Below, in pieces: positions 36,772 to 47,202 of a stretch of 64,000 nt of DNA. Origin of the DNA: Belliella alkalica (GTDB lineage Bacteria > Bacteroidota > Bacteroidia > Cytophagales > Cyclobacteriaceae); contig NZ_JAKZGO010000003.1 of NCBI RefSeq assembly GCF_022549785.1, forward strand, positions 196,167 through 260,166. The letters run 5' to 3'. Both the position numbers and the translations under genes were made by a program. Positions within the stretch are counted from its first letter, which is position 1. Every line of letters starts with the position of its first letter. The notes beneath the pieces are model-generated. The model was not told the origin of the DNA and ran no database searches. It was given only the letters and a program-made list of their open reading frames with translations.

Positions 36772-37062
36772 GTTACTTTAAATGATATATGCTTTACGAT
36801 ATATGGTAGAAATATGCCCCTACCTGCGGCAGGCAGGTTCGGCGATATATTAGAAATACGTAGTAAATCAGAAATCTAAACGAAAGATTTAACTCAAAAC
36901 AGGAAAGGCAAGGCTTCTTTAATAAATTTCTCTATTTATAAATTCCTGTCCACCACATTGAACAAGTTTTTCCAATTCAGTTATCTCGGACAAACTCTCC
37001 CAATCTTGCGCAAGCCAACTTTACAATTTTGTAACTTTTAAACCTTACAACAATCTTCTACC

Positions 37063-37878
37063 TCACTCTCCCGTCAACCCTTCCATCAATTCCTCAGAAA
37101 TTCCTGTTGTAGAGTATCCTCCATCGTGGAATAGGTTCTGCATGGTCACGTATCTGGTGAAGTCTGAGAACATGGTGATAATATAGTCAGCACAAGCTTC
37201 TGCTGATGCATTCCCTAGTGGAGACATCTTGTCTGCGAAGTTGTAGAAAGTATCAAAACCTCCGATGCCAGTTCCCGCTGTAGTTTTGGTAGGTGACTGA
37301 GAAATAGTATTGACTCTTACTTTTTTCAATTTACCATATCTGTAGCCGTATCCTCTTGCGATACTTTCCAAAAGTGCCTTGGCATCTGCCATATCTGTGT
37401 AGAAAGGATACACTCTCTGTGCTGCGATGTAAGAAAGACCCATAATGGATCCCCATTCGTTCATCACATCCATTTTCTCAGATACTTGCATCATCTTGTG
37501 GAAAGAAATAGCGGAAACATCATAAGATTTGTTAGCCCAATCATAGTTTAGGTCACCATAAGACCTGCCTTTTCTGATGTTTGGTGACATACCAATAGAG
37601 TGGAGCAAAAAGTCAAAATTCCCACCTAAATATTCCTTTGCCTCAGTATAAAGTTTTTCAATATCTTCCAAAGAAGTAGCATCTGCAGGAATCACAATCG
37701 TTCCACATTCCTGAGCCAATTCATTGATCGCTCCCATTCTCATGGCGATAGGCGCGTTTGTCAATACGAATTTTGCTCCTTGTTCATGGGCTTTGATAGC
37801 TGTCTTCCAAGCAATTGAATTCTCATCCAATGCACCGGTGATGATACCGACTTTTCCTTTTAGTAGATTCTCAGGCAT
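37063..37878 (-). CDS. fabI: Enoyl-[acyl-carrier-protein] reductase [NADH]
   Basis: A 271-residue short-chain dehydrogenase that reduces trans-2-enoyl-ACP, the last step of each fatty-acid elongation cycle. It starts with the cofactor motif KVGIITGALDENSIAWKTA. The catalytic tyrosine and lysine are in YPFYTDMADAKALLE (Tyr-x6-Lys). SQSPTKTTAGTGI follows as the substrate loop. The length matches FabI, the triclosan-target class. No fatty-acid operon is adjacent. Confidence 0.95.
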   Translation of the reverse strand: MPENLLKGKVGIITGALDENSIAWKTAIKAHEQGAKFVLTNAPIAMRMGAINELAQECGTIVIPADATSLEDIEKLYTEAKEYLGGNFDFLLHSIGMSPNIRKGRSYGDLNYDWANKSYDVSAISFHKMMQVSEKMDVMNEWGSIMGLSYIAAQRVYPFYTDMADAKALLESIARGYGYRYGKLKKVRVNTISQSPTKTTAGTGIGGFDTFYNFADKMSPLGNASAEACADYIITMFSDFTRYVTMQNLFHDGGYSTTGISEELMEGLTGE

Positions 37879-37991
37879 AATATTTTCGTTTATTAGTTCA
37901 AATTTGAAGGGGTAAAAATACGGAAAAAATCGAGACGATCGATGTGATGTAGCTGAATAGATGCCCAGAGACTGATCAGTAGCCCTTATAA

Positions 37992-39644
37992 TTAATTTTT
38001 GAGCAACTCCCGTGCACTTTCGTACGCGCTTTCGGAAGGGTTGGATCCAGCAATCATTTTTGCGATTTCTGTGATTCTGTCATTGCTTTCCAGTAAGCGG
38101 ATTTTCGAAATCGTTCTTTCTGTGCTGTTGTCTTTGTAGACAAAATAATGTTGATCTCCTTTTGCAGCTACTTGTGGCAAATGACTGATACAGATAACTT
38201 GATGGTTTTTTGCAATTTCCTGCATCATTCTGACCATTTGCAAAGCAACTTCACCCGATACTCCTGTATCTATTTCATCAAAAATCAAGGTTGGCAAGGC
38301 CATCTTGTCTGCCATGATATACTTAATGGCAAAGATCAATCTTGAAAATTCACCTCCTGAAGCCACTTGCTTCAGGGCTTGTGGTTTTACTCCTTTATTA
38401 GCCGAAAAGAGCAGGTCTAATTGATCAATTCCTCTTTTGCTTGGTGAGATTGTTTGATGAGAAAACTCAACTTGGGCATTTTCCATTCCAAGTTGTACCA
38501 AAAGTGAAATAAGTTCTTTTGAGAAGGCCTGAAAACCAGCTTTCCTCTTTTTGCTTAGGAGCTCACCTTTCTCTATCAAAGCTTTGTAAGCTGTATTCAT
38601 TTCAATCTTCAAATCCTCCAACTGCTCGTCGAGGTTTTCGATTTGAAAAGCTTTTTCAGCCAATTCCTTTTCCAAAGCCATCAAATCTTCTACCGATTCC
38701 AAGCCATGTTTTTGTTGTAGCTGATAGATTTTGCTCAAGCGCTCCCTTGTCGTTTCCAATTTCTCAAAATCAACCTCTACTTTGCTATCTTCATCTTCAA
38801 GACTTTCAGCAATGTCTTTCAGTTCGATCAAGACACTTTGAAAGCGTTCTTTGAAAGATTCATACTTATGGGCAAACCTTCCTAATTGCTGAATTCCAGT
38901 ATTTGCTTGTCCAAGGATGTTCAATCCTCCAAATTGCTCATCTTGGAGTTGAACGAGGATTTCTTGGATCTTGCTCTTTATTTCCTCGGCATTTTCGAGA
39001 ATCTCTTGATCGCTTTCAAGTTCTTCCTGCTCTCCTTCTTTGAGTGAAAGTGAGCTGAGTTCTTGAAGCTGAAATTGATTGAAGTCAGCTTCCTTTTTCA
39101 AGTCTAGGGCTTGTTCAGCAAGTTTTTCATAAGATTTCTTAGCTTTCTGATAGTCTTGGAATGCACTGGAATATGCATTAAGTTCACTTTGTGATTTGGT
39201 AAATGCATCGATCAAATCCAACTGATACTCGCCTTCACCCAGCTGGAGTGTGTCATGCTGAGAATGGACATCCATCAGGGATTTCCCCAATTCTTTGAGG
39301 ATTTCTAATCTGACTGGTGAATCATTGATAAATGCCCGGGATTTTCCATTTGGGCTAATTTCCCTACGGATGATACAGACCTCTTCGAAATCCAAATCTT
39401 CTTCTTCGAAAAAACCTTTGAGGTGGTAATTTTTTATATCAAAAACACCCTCAACGATGCATTTTTTTTCTTCATCAAAAAGTGCTTTCGTATCAGCCCT
39501 ATTTCCGAGAAGAAGCCCCACTGCTCCAAGCATAATAGATTTACCGGCACCTGTCTCACCTGTGATCATATTCAGGGAAGCGCACGGCTCCATTTCTAGT
39601 GATTGAATCAAAGCGTAATTTGCGATGCTAAGGGTTTTGAGCAT
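37992..39644 (-). CDS. recN: DNA repair protein RecN
   Basis: A 550-residue SMC-like ATPase used in double-strand break repair. The Walker A is ITGETGAGKSIML near residue 35, the signature motif is QVASGGEFSRLIFAIKYI, and Walker B is LPTLIFDEIDTGVSGEV. Two coiled-coil stretches, rich in Glu and Lys, lie between about 150 and 360. The length is normal. It is the last gene of a minus-strand block that continues up to bamD. Confidence 0.95.
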   Translation of the reverse strand: MLKTLSIANYALIQSLEMEPCASLNMITGETGAGKSIMLGAVGLLLGNRADTKALFDEEKKCIVEGVFDIKNYHLKGFFEEEDLDFEEVCIIRREISPNGKSRAFINDSPVRLEILKELGKSLMDVHSQHDTLQLGEGEYQLDLIDAFTKSQSELNAYSSAFQDYQKAKKSYEKLAEQALDLKKEADFNQFQLQELSSLSLKEGEQEELESDQEILENAEEIKSKIQEILVQLQDEQFGGLNILGQANTGIQQLGRFAHKYESFKERFQSVLIELKDIAESLEDEDSKVEVDFEKLETTRERLSKIYQLQQKHGLESVEDLMALEKELAEKAFQIENLDEQLEDLKIEMNTAYKALIEKGELLSKKRKAGFQAFSKELISLLVQLGMENAQVEFSHQTISPSKRGIDQLDLLFSANKGVKPQALKQVASGGEFSRLIFAIKYIMADKMALPTLIFDEIDTGVSGEVALQMVRMMQEIAKNHQVICISHLPQVAAKGDQHYFVYKDNSTERTISKIRLLESNDRITEIAKMIAGSNPSESAYESARELLKN

Positions 39645-39686
39645 GAATTTGGTGTGTTTTAAGAATGCAAATCTAACAAAATGATC

Positions 39687-40589
39687 TTAACCTCTCAGCA
39701 GGTCATTGTATTTTCTGGAATTTGTTGGATCTACTTTCAACAATAATTCTACTGCCTCTGTTCGAATTTCCAGTGGTGCTTTTTTGAATATTTTGCTTAT
39801 TTCATCTCCTTTTGCATCGATAAAGGAGATAGTAAAAATGCTGTTAGGCTGTGCTGTATTTGCCTCTTCCAATTTTTTGATGGCTTCTAGCATATTTTTG
39901 AATGCTTCCTCTGGGTCTTTGTTCAGAAGATCCATTCCTTTGCGGTGGTATAGATAGTTTGCTTCCCTGATTTGAGCAAATACGGAGGAAGTGTAAATGT
40001 CATTGATCAACCAATAGCGATTCCTTCTTTCGTTTGTACTCTGGTTCCACCCAGGACGGTTGGATTGCTGGGCATTGTTGACGATAGCGTTGGCGATTTC
40101 GAAATAAGGGTCTCCTCCACGTAAGGTAAAACTATCATAGTCAGTTCCCAGTGCCATATATGCATAGTATGCTAGGAGTGAACTGATGTTGTTGAGGTAA
40201 GAAAAGCGATTGAATTCCAAAGGTTGGTTTTGTAGAAATTCAAATGTCCAATTTCTATCAATAAAGTTGAAAATCATACTTTCGTAATTGGTGCCATATA
40301 TTGGTCGTACTACCTGTACTTGAACAGTAGCATTGTAAAAACCAACCTGAGGCATGTCATTTATCGTGATCAACATGCTCCCTTTGATTCTTTCTAGTGG
40401 TCGGAATTCATCATTCGTCCAATTTCTGCTATTTAGAAATTGTTCAAATGTAGATTTCATATCTTCAAAAACATCCTTTTCTTGAGTTCTTGCCCTATCA
40501 GAATTGATAATTACTTGAAAATTCAATTCTTGGGAAATTCCAAAAAAAGGCAAAAGGTAAAGAAGTGTAAGTGAAATAATTTTTCTCAT
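39687..40589 (-). CDS. DUF4835 protein (T9SS-associated type)
   Basis: A 300-residue exported protein. The signal ends near GISQE. The family body begins LNFQVIINSDRARTQEKDVF and has VVRPIYGTNYESMIFNFIDR. DUF4835 proteins are found throughout Bacteroidota next to bamD, rpoZ and coaBC, as here, and have been linked with type IX secretion under the name PorD; I recall this rather than derive it. It lies between recN and coaBC. A hairpin with ATATACAT/ATGTATAT arms is in the gap upstream (40625-40661). Confidence 0.85.
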   Translation of the reverse strand: MRKIISLTLLYLLPFFGISQELNFQVIINSDRARTQEKDVFEDMKSTFEQFLNSRNWTNDEFRPLERIKGSMLITINDMPQVGFYNATVQVQVVRPIYGTNYESMIFNFIDRNWTFEFLQNQPLEFNRFSYLNNISSLLAYYAYMALGTDYDSFTLRGGDPYFEIANAIVNNAQQSNRPGWNQSTNERRNRYWLINDIYTSSVFAQIREANYLYHRKGMDLLNKDPEEAFKNMLEAIKKLEEANTAQPNSIFTISFIDAKGDEISKIFKKAPLEIRTEAVELLLKVDPTNSRKYNDLLRG

Positions 40590-40769
40590 ATTGATATAAA
40601 GTTAACGATAAAAATATGTTTTACATATACATGATTCTTTGACAAAAGTCATTATGTATATCTTTTACCATAGAGATCTCTAACTAGTTGAATCTTGATA
40701 ATTCATGATTATTCACGGATTTAAATCATATGAATTCCACTAATGATAATGATGCTGAAAATCTTCGGA

Positions 40770-41978
40770 CTAAATTTCTACAGGAAGTTTTTTAATTTCC
40801 TGTAATATCAACTGGGCAATTTGAGCTTTGGGCAAAATTTCGGAAGTAAGTTCATTTCCATTTTTCGAAAATAAAGTAACTTTGTTTGTATCCAATTGAA
40901 ATCCAGCTCCAGCTTCTTTCATGGAGTTTAATACAATCAAGTCAAAGTTTTTCTTCATCAATTTCTCTTTTGCATGGAAAGCTTCATTTTCTGTTTCCAG
41001 CGCAAAACCGACATGGATCTGATGTGGTTTTTTTTCTTGGCCTAAAGTCCCGGCGATATCTATATTTTTGACTAGCGCTATGGTCATTCCCTCTTCAGCT
41101 TTTTTGATTTTTTCTTTTGCGACATTTTTCGGAGCATAGTCAGCTACAGCTGCGGCAAAAACACAAATATCCATTTTATGATGATGCTCTTTGACAACTT
41201 CATACATTTCCAAAGCGCTTTTTACTTCTATGATTTGGATATTGCTACCTTGGGGTTTTACGGCACCATGGCCGAGGATGACCAATACATCTGCGCCTTG
41301 ATCTGCAAAAGAGTTGGCTAGCGCAGCTCCCATTTTACCACTAGAATGGTTGCTTATAAAGCGTACAGGGTCTATTGCTTCCTGTGTTGGGCCAGAGGTG
41401 ATTAGGATTTTTTTGCCTTGAAAAAGTTTTGTACCTGAAAAATGGGAAATAACTCTTTCCAGAATATGCTCAGGTTCCATCAATCGACCTTGGCCAGATA
41501 GTCCACTTGCTAACTCACCGTCCTCAGCATCAAGGATAATGTTTCCAAAACTAATTAATGACTTTAAATTGGCTCTAACAGAAGGATGTTGGTACATGTC
41601 TAAATCCATAGCTGGAGCGATCATGACTGGGCAACGGGCTGAGAGGTAAGTGGCTGTAAGTAAATTGTCACAAATACCGTTTGCGAATTTGGCAAGTGTA
41701 TTAGCGGAAATAGGGGCTATTAAAAATAAATCTGCCCAAAGTCCCAATTCCACGTGATTAGTCCAAACACCATCATTTTCAGAGTGAAATTTGTAGTGTA
41801 CAGGGTTTTTGGAAAGGGTAGCTAAAGTCAATGGGGTGATAAAATCAAGAGCAGAGGTACTCATGATGACTTGTACCTCTGCCCCTTCTTTTATCAATAA
41901 ACGAGTCAAATGAGCACTTTTGTAAGCAGCAATACTGCCTGTTATACCCAATAGGATCCGTTTACCATTTAAATTCAT
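40770..41978 (-). CDS. coaBC: Phosphopantothenoylcysteine synthetase/decarboxylase
   Basis: A 402-residue bifunctional enzyme of coenzyme A synthesis. The N-terminal decarboxylase (about 1-190) has [18 protein letters not shown], a flavin site in [14 protein letters not shown] and the [11 protein letters not shown] loop. The C-terminal synthetase uses CTP and begins [19 protein letters not shown], with [10 protein letters not shown]. Its start overlaps the stop of the omega-subunit gene by one base, so they share a transcript. Confidence 0.95.
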   Translation of the reverse strand: MNLNGKRILLGITGSIAAYKSAHLTRLLIKEGAEVQVIMSTSALDFITPLTLATLSKNPVHYKFHSENDGVWTNHVELGLWADLFLIAPISANTLAKFANGICDNLLTATYLSARCPVMIAPAMDLDMYQHPSVRANLKSLISFGNIILDAEDGELASGLSGQGRLMEPEHILERVISHFSGTKLFQGKKILITSGPTQEAIDPVRFISNHSSGKMGAALANSFADQGADVLVILGHGAVKPQGSNIQIIEVKSALEMYEVVKEHHHKMDICVFAAAVADYAPKNVAKEKIKKAEEGMTIALVKNIDIAGTLGQEKKPHQIHVGFALETENEAFHAKEKLMKKNFDLIVLNSMKEAGAGFQLDTNKVTLFSKNGNELTSEILPKAQIAQLILQEIKKLPVEI

Positions 41979-42292
41979 TATTCTTCTATATCAAGGTCTG
42001 GATGACGAGAGTAGATTTTACCTTCTACGAATTCTTCCATTGCCAATGTTGATGGCTTAGGCATTCTCTCATAGAACTTTGATATTTCGATTTGTTCTTT
42101 GTTTTCAAATACTTCTTCAAGATTATCAACTGTAGAGGCAAACTCGGAAAGTTTACTATTCAACTCTTCCTTCATTGTAGAAGAAATCTGCTTTGCTCTC
42201 TGACCAATAACATGTATAGACTCATAAAGATTGCCAGTTGGCGCTGCGATTTTGTCTAAATCTCTAGTAATGATAGATGGATTAACTGCCAT
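41978..42292 (-). CDS. rpoZ: RNA polymerase omega subunit (RpoZ/Rpb6 family)
   Basis: A 104-residue protein with NLYESIHVIGQRAKQISSTM, the Rpb6-like motif of the Bacteroidota omega subunit. It helps assemble RNA polymerase. It lies between bamD and coaBC, as is usual in this phylum. The stop overlaps the coaBC start. Confidence 0.88.
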   Translation of the reverse strand: MAVNPSIITRDLDKIAAPTGNLYESIHVIGQRAKQISSTMKEELNSKLSEFASTVDNLEEVFENKEQIEISKFYERMPKPSTLAMEEFVEGKIYSRHPDLDIEE

Positions 42293-42301
42293 GTTTATTT
42301 A

Positions 42302-43240
42302 TTAATTATTGTTTTCTGTAATTGGGATTGTGATAACAGACTCACCTTCGGGGGAGACAACTCTCTGTTGCTCCTCAAGCTTGGCTTTGGCCAATCTTTC
42401 CTCGTAATCTTTTTTCAAGACCAAATGGTTGTCATACTCTTTAGTGGTTTTTAATACCGCTACATCAACTTTACCTAAGTATTTACTGTTTGGATATTTT
42501 CTTTTGAATTGTTCGGCAAAAGCCAAAGCTTGTTTCAAACGATCTTCTTTTTTATCAAAAACACTCCTCTCACTATACGCTGCAGATACTTCTACCAGTC
42601 TATATGCTAGTTCTTCGTTATACTTGCTGTCAGGATAGTTTTTTGCGAAATTTTGGAAGTTTATGATGCATGCTTTATAAAAATCACCTGGGTATAGACC
42701 TTCAGTTAACCTTAGATACATTGTTGATTCTTGATACGCTTTCTCCTCGAATCTTTTCTGCAAATCATCAATCATTGCCATTGCTCTTTCATAAGAGTCT
42801 GACTCTGGGAATTTATTGATAAAAAGCTGGATTGCATTGACAGCATCTTTACTGCTTTTTTGATCTAAATTGTAATCTGGGGAGTCCAAGTATAGCGAAT
42901 AAGCATTCATAAACATCGCTTCTTCCGCCATCGGGCTTCTATTATATGTCTGATAGAAAGTATTGAAATATCCAGCAGCTTCAATATATCTTTTTGTCCT
43001 AAAATGAGCATATGCATAATTGAAATCTGCAGTTTCTGCTCTTTCACTTCCCCGAATTACCGGTAGTACTTTGTCATAAAGAATGATTGATTTATTATAC
43101 TCTCCAGACTCGTAGTAAGTGTTTGCTGCATTATATAATTCTTCCCAATTTGTACTTTTTTCCAGCTTGTAAAACTTGCCACAAGAGGATAGTAGTATTA
43201 GTATTAGGAAAGGTAAAATATAGCTAAGGGATTTTTTCAT
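42302..43240 (-). CDS. bamD: Outer-membrane assembly lipoprotein BamD
   Basis: A 312-residue lipoprotein of the BAM complex which inserts beta-barrels. The lipobox is LILLSSC. Five tetratricopeptide-like repeats follow, for example ANTYYESGEYNKSIILYDKV and YAHFRTKRYIEAAGYFNTFY, where each pairs Tyr/Phe with charged residues. The length is close to BamD of other Bacteroidota. It starts a block with rpoZ, coaBC and the DUF4835 gene. Confidence 0.93.
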   Translation of the reverse strand: MKKSLSYILPFLILILLSSCGKFYKLEKSTNWEELYNAANTYYESGEYNKSIILYDKVLPVIRGSERAETADFNYAYAHFRTKRYIEAAGYFNTFYQTYNRSPMAEEAMFMNAYSLYLDSPDYNLDQKSSKDAVNAIQLFINKFPESDSYERAMAMIDDLQKRFEEKAYQESTMYLRLTEGLYPGDFYKACIINFQNFAKNYPDSKYNEELAYRLVEVSAAYSERSVFDKKEDRLKQALAFAEQFKRKYPNSKYLGKVDVAVLKTTKEYDNHLVLKKDYEERLAKAKLEEQQRVVSPEGESVITIPITENNN

Positions 43241-43315
43241 AATTTTCAGAGTGCAAATATAATGGAATATTACTTTGTATCAAACTTAGTATGAACTGCT
43301 AAGTGAAATGGCTTT

Positions 43316-44026
43316 CTATTCGACAACGAATTTTTTGGTGATTATATTTTTGTTGTCCACCACTAAAGTGTATAAATAGACCCCAGGTCTGAGGCCTTCT
43401 ACATTCATTACTAATGTTTTTTGTCTTGGATCAAGCCTGTATTCGGCTACTGGATTGCCGATAAAACTGTTTACACTGATTTTTGCAGTGGCTCTTGAGT
43501 TCTTAAAACTGTAATCTAATTGCGCAATTCTATTGCTCGGATTTGGATAGACACTTCCGATGGAGATGTCTTTGTGATCTACATCACTTCCCTCTCTATT
43601 AGGATTAGTGACATTATAAATGGCATCTATCACAAATAGATCACGATTATTCTCTGGGTTGACAAAATGAAACTCGAAATTTCCTCTAGTTTCAACTATA
43701 CCATAGTCGAATTCTAAATAAAGATCTGTAAATATTTCATTAGGTTTTAACTTTAGCCTGACCTTTGAAATATCTTTCTTTGGGTCAAAGCAAACGTCAC
43801 CTATGCACAGTTTGACTTTTTGGGATGTCCCGATGTTTCCTCTCAAAAATTTCAAATTATATTCCTTTGATTGATCGCTGTCATTTTGAATGATTAATGA
43901 CTTCCTTTGGGAATCACCAATTTTACCTACAAACTCAATATTTTCTGACAAAACACGAACCTGCGCATCCAAACTTATTGGAAGCAGCAAGATTAAGCAT
44001 GCGCATATCAGTAAAAAGGATTTCAT
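43316..44026 (-). CDS. Secreted protein with T9SS type-A sorting domain
   Basis: A 236-residue protein. The signal ends near LDA. Residues about 25-140 form a beta-rich domain of unknown function. The C-terminal 80 residues are a type-A sorting domain: GSVYPNPSNRIAQLDYSF, then GLRPGVYLYTLVVDNK and a final KKFVVE. This is recognised by the type IX secretion system, so the protein should be exported across the outer membrane and probably attached to the surface. It stands alone between bamD and the OstA-like gene. Confidence 0.88.
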   Translation of the reverse strand: MKSFLLICACLILLLPISLDAQVRVLSENIEFVGKIGDSQRKSLIIQNDSDQSKEYNLKFLRGNIGTSQKVKLCIGDVCFDPKKDISKVRLKLKPNEIFTDLYLEFDYGIVETRGNFEFHFVNPENNRDLFVIDAIYNVTNPNREGSDVDHKDISIGSVYPNPSNRIAQLDYSFKNSRATAKISVNSFIGNPVAEYRLDPRQKTLVMNVEGLRPGVYLYTLVVDNKNIITKKFVVE

Positions 44027-44207
44027 GTAGATTTTTTAAATCAATAAGCGATATAAATATTTGGTAAGCAGTCATGTTATAATACTATAAAATTACCTAA
44101 ATGGTTTCAGCTTCGAAAGGTTTATGGGTTAAATTTTGTTAAGCTAAATGAAATTTTTTTCAAAAAATGACGTTTTACTTTTTCCTTAAGGTAAATTACA
44201 ACAGAAT

Positions 44208-45833
44208 CTATTGATTATTAGCTGATTTCATTCTTTTATCAATGGATTTCTGTATTTCTTCATCTGTGGGTATCGGAATAATTAATTCAGGAATATTAAA
44301 AAGATTTTCTTCAAACCTTTTTCTACTTTTAGGTTTTCTCCAAGCATAGATTGTTTCCATGTCAGGTTTCTCTTCCTCTCTCCAAACTAGCCCATCTAAT
44401 TTTTTGTCTTCTTCCTTCAGTAAATGGGGTGGTGTAAATTTCCCCTCGGGTTTTATCAGATAGTTGATCTTATTGACATTCCCTTCTTGAAAAAACATGA
44501 TGATATTGGCACAAATATTCTTATTTACCCCTCTTAGTGTGCTGTCATTAAGAAGGTTAAAGTAGAGGGATTCTCCATTTCCATTGACATCCAATCTTTT
44601 GATCTCGCCTTCTTCAAATGTCCCAATCATTTTTCTTCCTTTCAATTGGTTGAAATTACCTAAGGTATCTTTGGTCACATTGAAGGCTTTATGATTGAGG
44701 TAAACTCTATCCAATTCTTCATTGGCTATCAAAATGCTGATACTGTCAGCTGTAATCTGACTTTTATTATTCCAGATCACTGGATCTTGGTAAAGGTGGA
44801 TCGTGGAGTCTGAGTAAATATATGTCAGTGAATCAGCCCTGCCAGCAAGTTCAGATTTGATCATTCTCACATTGTAAAAGGCTTGTAAAAAGCGTTCTGT
44901 TTCCAGTTCACTATCCTGGGATATTAAGGTGTCAGAAATCATGAACATGGTATCGGCCTCGAAGTATTTCTGGACCAATGCATTTCCATAGACCTTACTG
45001 TATTTTCTGTCTTCCCAATATTTCCCTTCTTCACCAAATATCTCAATATCCCTTTCTTTGTTATACACACTTACATCACCCCGGCCTTCATAATACTGTT
45101 GGTTTTCGTCATAAAATAAATTTTGGGCATAGACCAAGGATGTTTCTGTCTCTACTTCACCATCATAAAATCTAAACAGTTTGTTTTCAGTGTCGTAGTA
45201 ACTTCCTCGTTGTGCGTTGAGTTTGTTTCCTTCAGCAGAGACAATATTGGTAAGACCTACTGTTTCTGCGGTTTTAGGAATTGTAAGGTAGATAAGGAAA
45301 TTTGTCTTGAGTGTATAATCTGGATTTACTAAGACGACGTTTTCAGTAAATGTAATTTTTTCTATTGTTGTTTCATACACTCCATTGAGACTTGTGAGTA
45401 CATTGGTGCTGTCTACAACTTTCCCATCGTTGAAATAATTTGCAACGCCAGTTTCTCGGTTGTAATCCAAGAAATCTGTGTAGAGAGTGGTTGATTCATT
45501 CTTGAAAACCACTTTGTTCCTCAATTTTGCGATTCTGGTATTTCCATCGTACTCAGCATATCTGCTTGTGGTCGTGACTGGATCTTTTTGATCGACTATT
45601 CGGACATTTCCAAAAAGCTTAGCCATATTCTCTTCTTCGTAAAAATATGCGGAATCGCAATAAATCAGAGAATTCTGGTGTCTCATAACAGCATTTCCCA
45701 ATAATCGCTGGAATCCTGAGCTACCAATAAGTCTGTCGGCTTTTTGGATTTCCAACATGGTATCTTCCTGAGCTATAGAGAAATGTGAGAATGTGAAAAT
45801 AAAGAAGAAAAGAAAAGCGCTGTTTTTGATCAT
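44208..45833 (-). CDS. OstA/LptA-like LPS transport protein
   Basis: A 541-residue exported protein (signal ending near SIAQ). Repeated short beta-strands such as AKLFGNVRIVDQKDPVTTTS and GDVSVYNKERDIEIFGEEGK match the OstA-like jellyroll of LptA/LptD N-domains, which form the periplasmic LPS bridge. The two or three repeats make it longer than typical LptA. It lacks a C-terminal barrel, so it is not LptD. The C-terminal 60 residues are basic/proline-rich. Confidence 0.85.
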   Translation of the reverse strand: MIKNSAFLFFFIFTFSHFSIAQEDTMLEIQKADRLIGSSGFQRLLGNAVMRHQNSLIYCDSAYFYEEENMAKLFGNVRIVDQKDPVTTTSRYAEYDGNTRIAKLRNKVVFKNESTTLYTDFLDYNRETGVANYFNDGKVVDSTNVLTSLNGVYETTIEKITFTENVVLVNPDYTLKTNFLIYLTIPKTAETVGLTNIVSAEGNKLNAQRGSYYDTENKLFRFYDGEVETETSLVYAQNLFYDENQQYYEGRGDVSVYNKERDIEIFGEEGKYWEDRKYSKVYGNALVQKYFEADTMFMISDTLISQDSELETERFLQAFYNVRMIKSELAGRADSLTYIYSDSTIHLYQDPVIWNNKSQITADSISILIANEELDRVYLNHKAFNVTKDTLGNFNQLKGRKMIGTFEEGEIKRLDVNGNGESLYFNLLNDSTLRGVNKNICANIIMFFQEGNVNKINYLIKPEGKFTPPHLLKEEDKKLDGLVWREEEKPDMETIYAWRKPKSRKRFEENLFNIPELIIPIPTDEEIQKSIDKRMKSANNQ

Positions 45834-45882
45834 TTGATTAGTATTCGGCTACAAAATTAAGCAAAAATGGTATTTTTGGGTT

Positions 45883-47199
45883 ATGGTTGATCGATTTATC
45901 CAACATATACGGACAAAAAATCTTTTGGATTTAAATGAACACTATTTATTAGCCATCAGTGGTGGGGTTGATAGCGTCTGCTTGGGGCATTTGCTGCATG
46001 CTGCGGGAGTGAAGTTTTCTTTGGCACATTTCAATTATGGACTTAGAAATGAGGAAAGCGATGGCGACGAATTGTTCGTTAGGGAAATGGCGAAATTTTG
46101 GGATGTTTCACTTTTTATCAACAAAGCAAACCCTGAAGATTTTGAAATCCAGGGGAAATCAATCCAAATGGTAGCGAGAGATCTCCGTTACGAATGGTTT
46201 GCCAAATTGGTAAAGGAAGACCAATATGCAGGAGTAATTGTAGCACATCATTTTGAAGATCAATTGGAAACGATCTTACTCAATCTGCTTCGCGGGACAG
46301 GAATAGAAGGTGTGTACGGAATGGCAGAAAAGCGGGATTACCTGATAAGACCAATGTTGCCATTCAAGAGAAATGAGATCGAAACGTACATGGTGGATCA
46401 TAAGCTTCATTGGAGGATAGATAGCAGCAACCAAAAGAATGTCTATAAGAGAAATTTCTTGAGAAATGATGTCATTCCAAATATACTTCAAGGTTTTCCT
46501 GATGCATTGACGACCCTTGATGATAGTTTCCAAAGGCTGAAAGATACCGGAAAAGCTTTCTTTCACTTGTTTATGACTTGGAAATCGGAACACATTACAG
46601 AAGAGGGAGAGTTTCAATATTTGAAGGTTTCGGCGTTGAATTCCCTTCCGGGGAAAAATTCCATGGTTTATTATTGGCTTCGCGATTTTGGTTTTGGCTA
46701 TTCAGATGTAGTGGACATAATAGGGGCAATTTCGAGTGGGGGTTCTGGCAAAATTTTCTATGCTGGGAAATACATGGTCAATGTAGATCGGGATATGGTC
46801 ATTTTGGGAGAGAATAATTTTGAACAAAATGAATTGACTCTGGAGGCGACTTCAATTTCCATGAAAACCCAATTTTCGAAATATGATATTTTGCAATTAG
46901 AGATGCCATTTGATGTAGATAAAAATCCTGAAAATGCCATGCTGGATTTTGATAAGCTGGAATTTCCGCTTACTATTAGAAATTGGGAATTGGGGGACAG
47001 GTTTGTTCCACTTGGCATGAAAAATGAAAAGAAAGTGTCTGACCTTTTGATTGACCTGAAAGTTCCTATTATCAAAAAGAAATCAGTTTCGGTACTATGT
47101 TCGAAAGGGGAGATAGTTTGGGTAATAGGACTCAGAGTGAGTGAGAACTTCAAATTTGATGTCAACACCAAAAAAGTATTATATTTCAAAAAAAGATAA
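45883..47199 (+). CDS. tilS: tRNA(Ile)-lysidine synthetase
   Basis: A 438-residue PP-loop enzyme. It attaches lysine to C34 of the tRNA-Ile(CAU), so that it reads AUA. The PP-loop is SGGVDSVCLGHLL. The catalytic core continues with VAHHFEDQLETILLNLLRGTG and RPMLPFKRNEIETYM. The C-terminal RNA-binding region has DRFVPLGMKNEKKVSDLLID and VIGLRVSENF. The length is standard. A small cyclic-nucleotide-binding-domain gene follows 3 bases later. Confidence 0.95.
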   Translation: MVDRFIQHIRTKNLLDLNEHYLLAISGGVDSVCLGHLLHAAGVKFSLAHFNYGLRNEESDGDELFVREMAKFWDVSLFINKANPEDFEIQGKSIQMVARDLRYEWFAKLVKEDQYAGVIVAHHFEDQLETILLNLLRGTGIEGVYGMAEKRDYLIRPMLPFKRNEIETYMVDHKLHWRIDSSNQKNVYKRNFLRNDVIPNILQGFPDALTTLDDSFQRLKDTGKAFFHLFMTWKSEHITEEGEFQYLKVSALNSLPGKNSMVYYWLRDFGFGYSDVVDIIGAISSGGSGKIFYAGKYMVNVDRDMVILGENNFEQNELTLEATSISMKTQFSKYDILQLEMPFDVDKNPENAMLDFDKLEFPLTIRNWELGDRFVPLGMKNEKKVSDLLIDLKVPIIKKKSVSVLCSKGEIVWVIGLRVSENFKFDVNTKKVLYFKKR

Positions 47200-47202
47200 G
47201 TC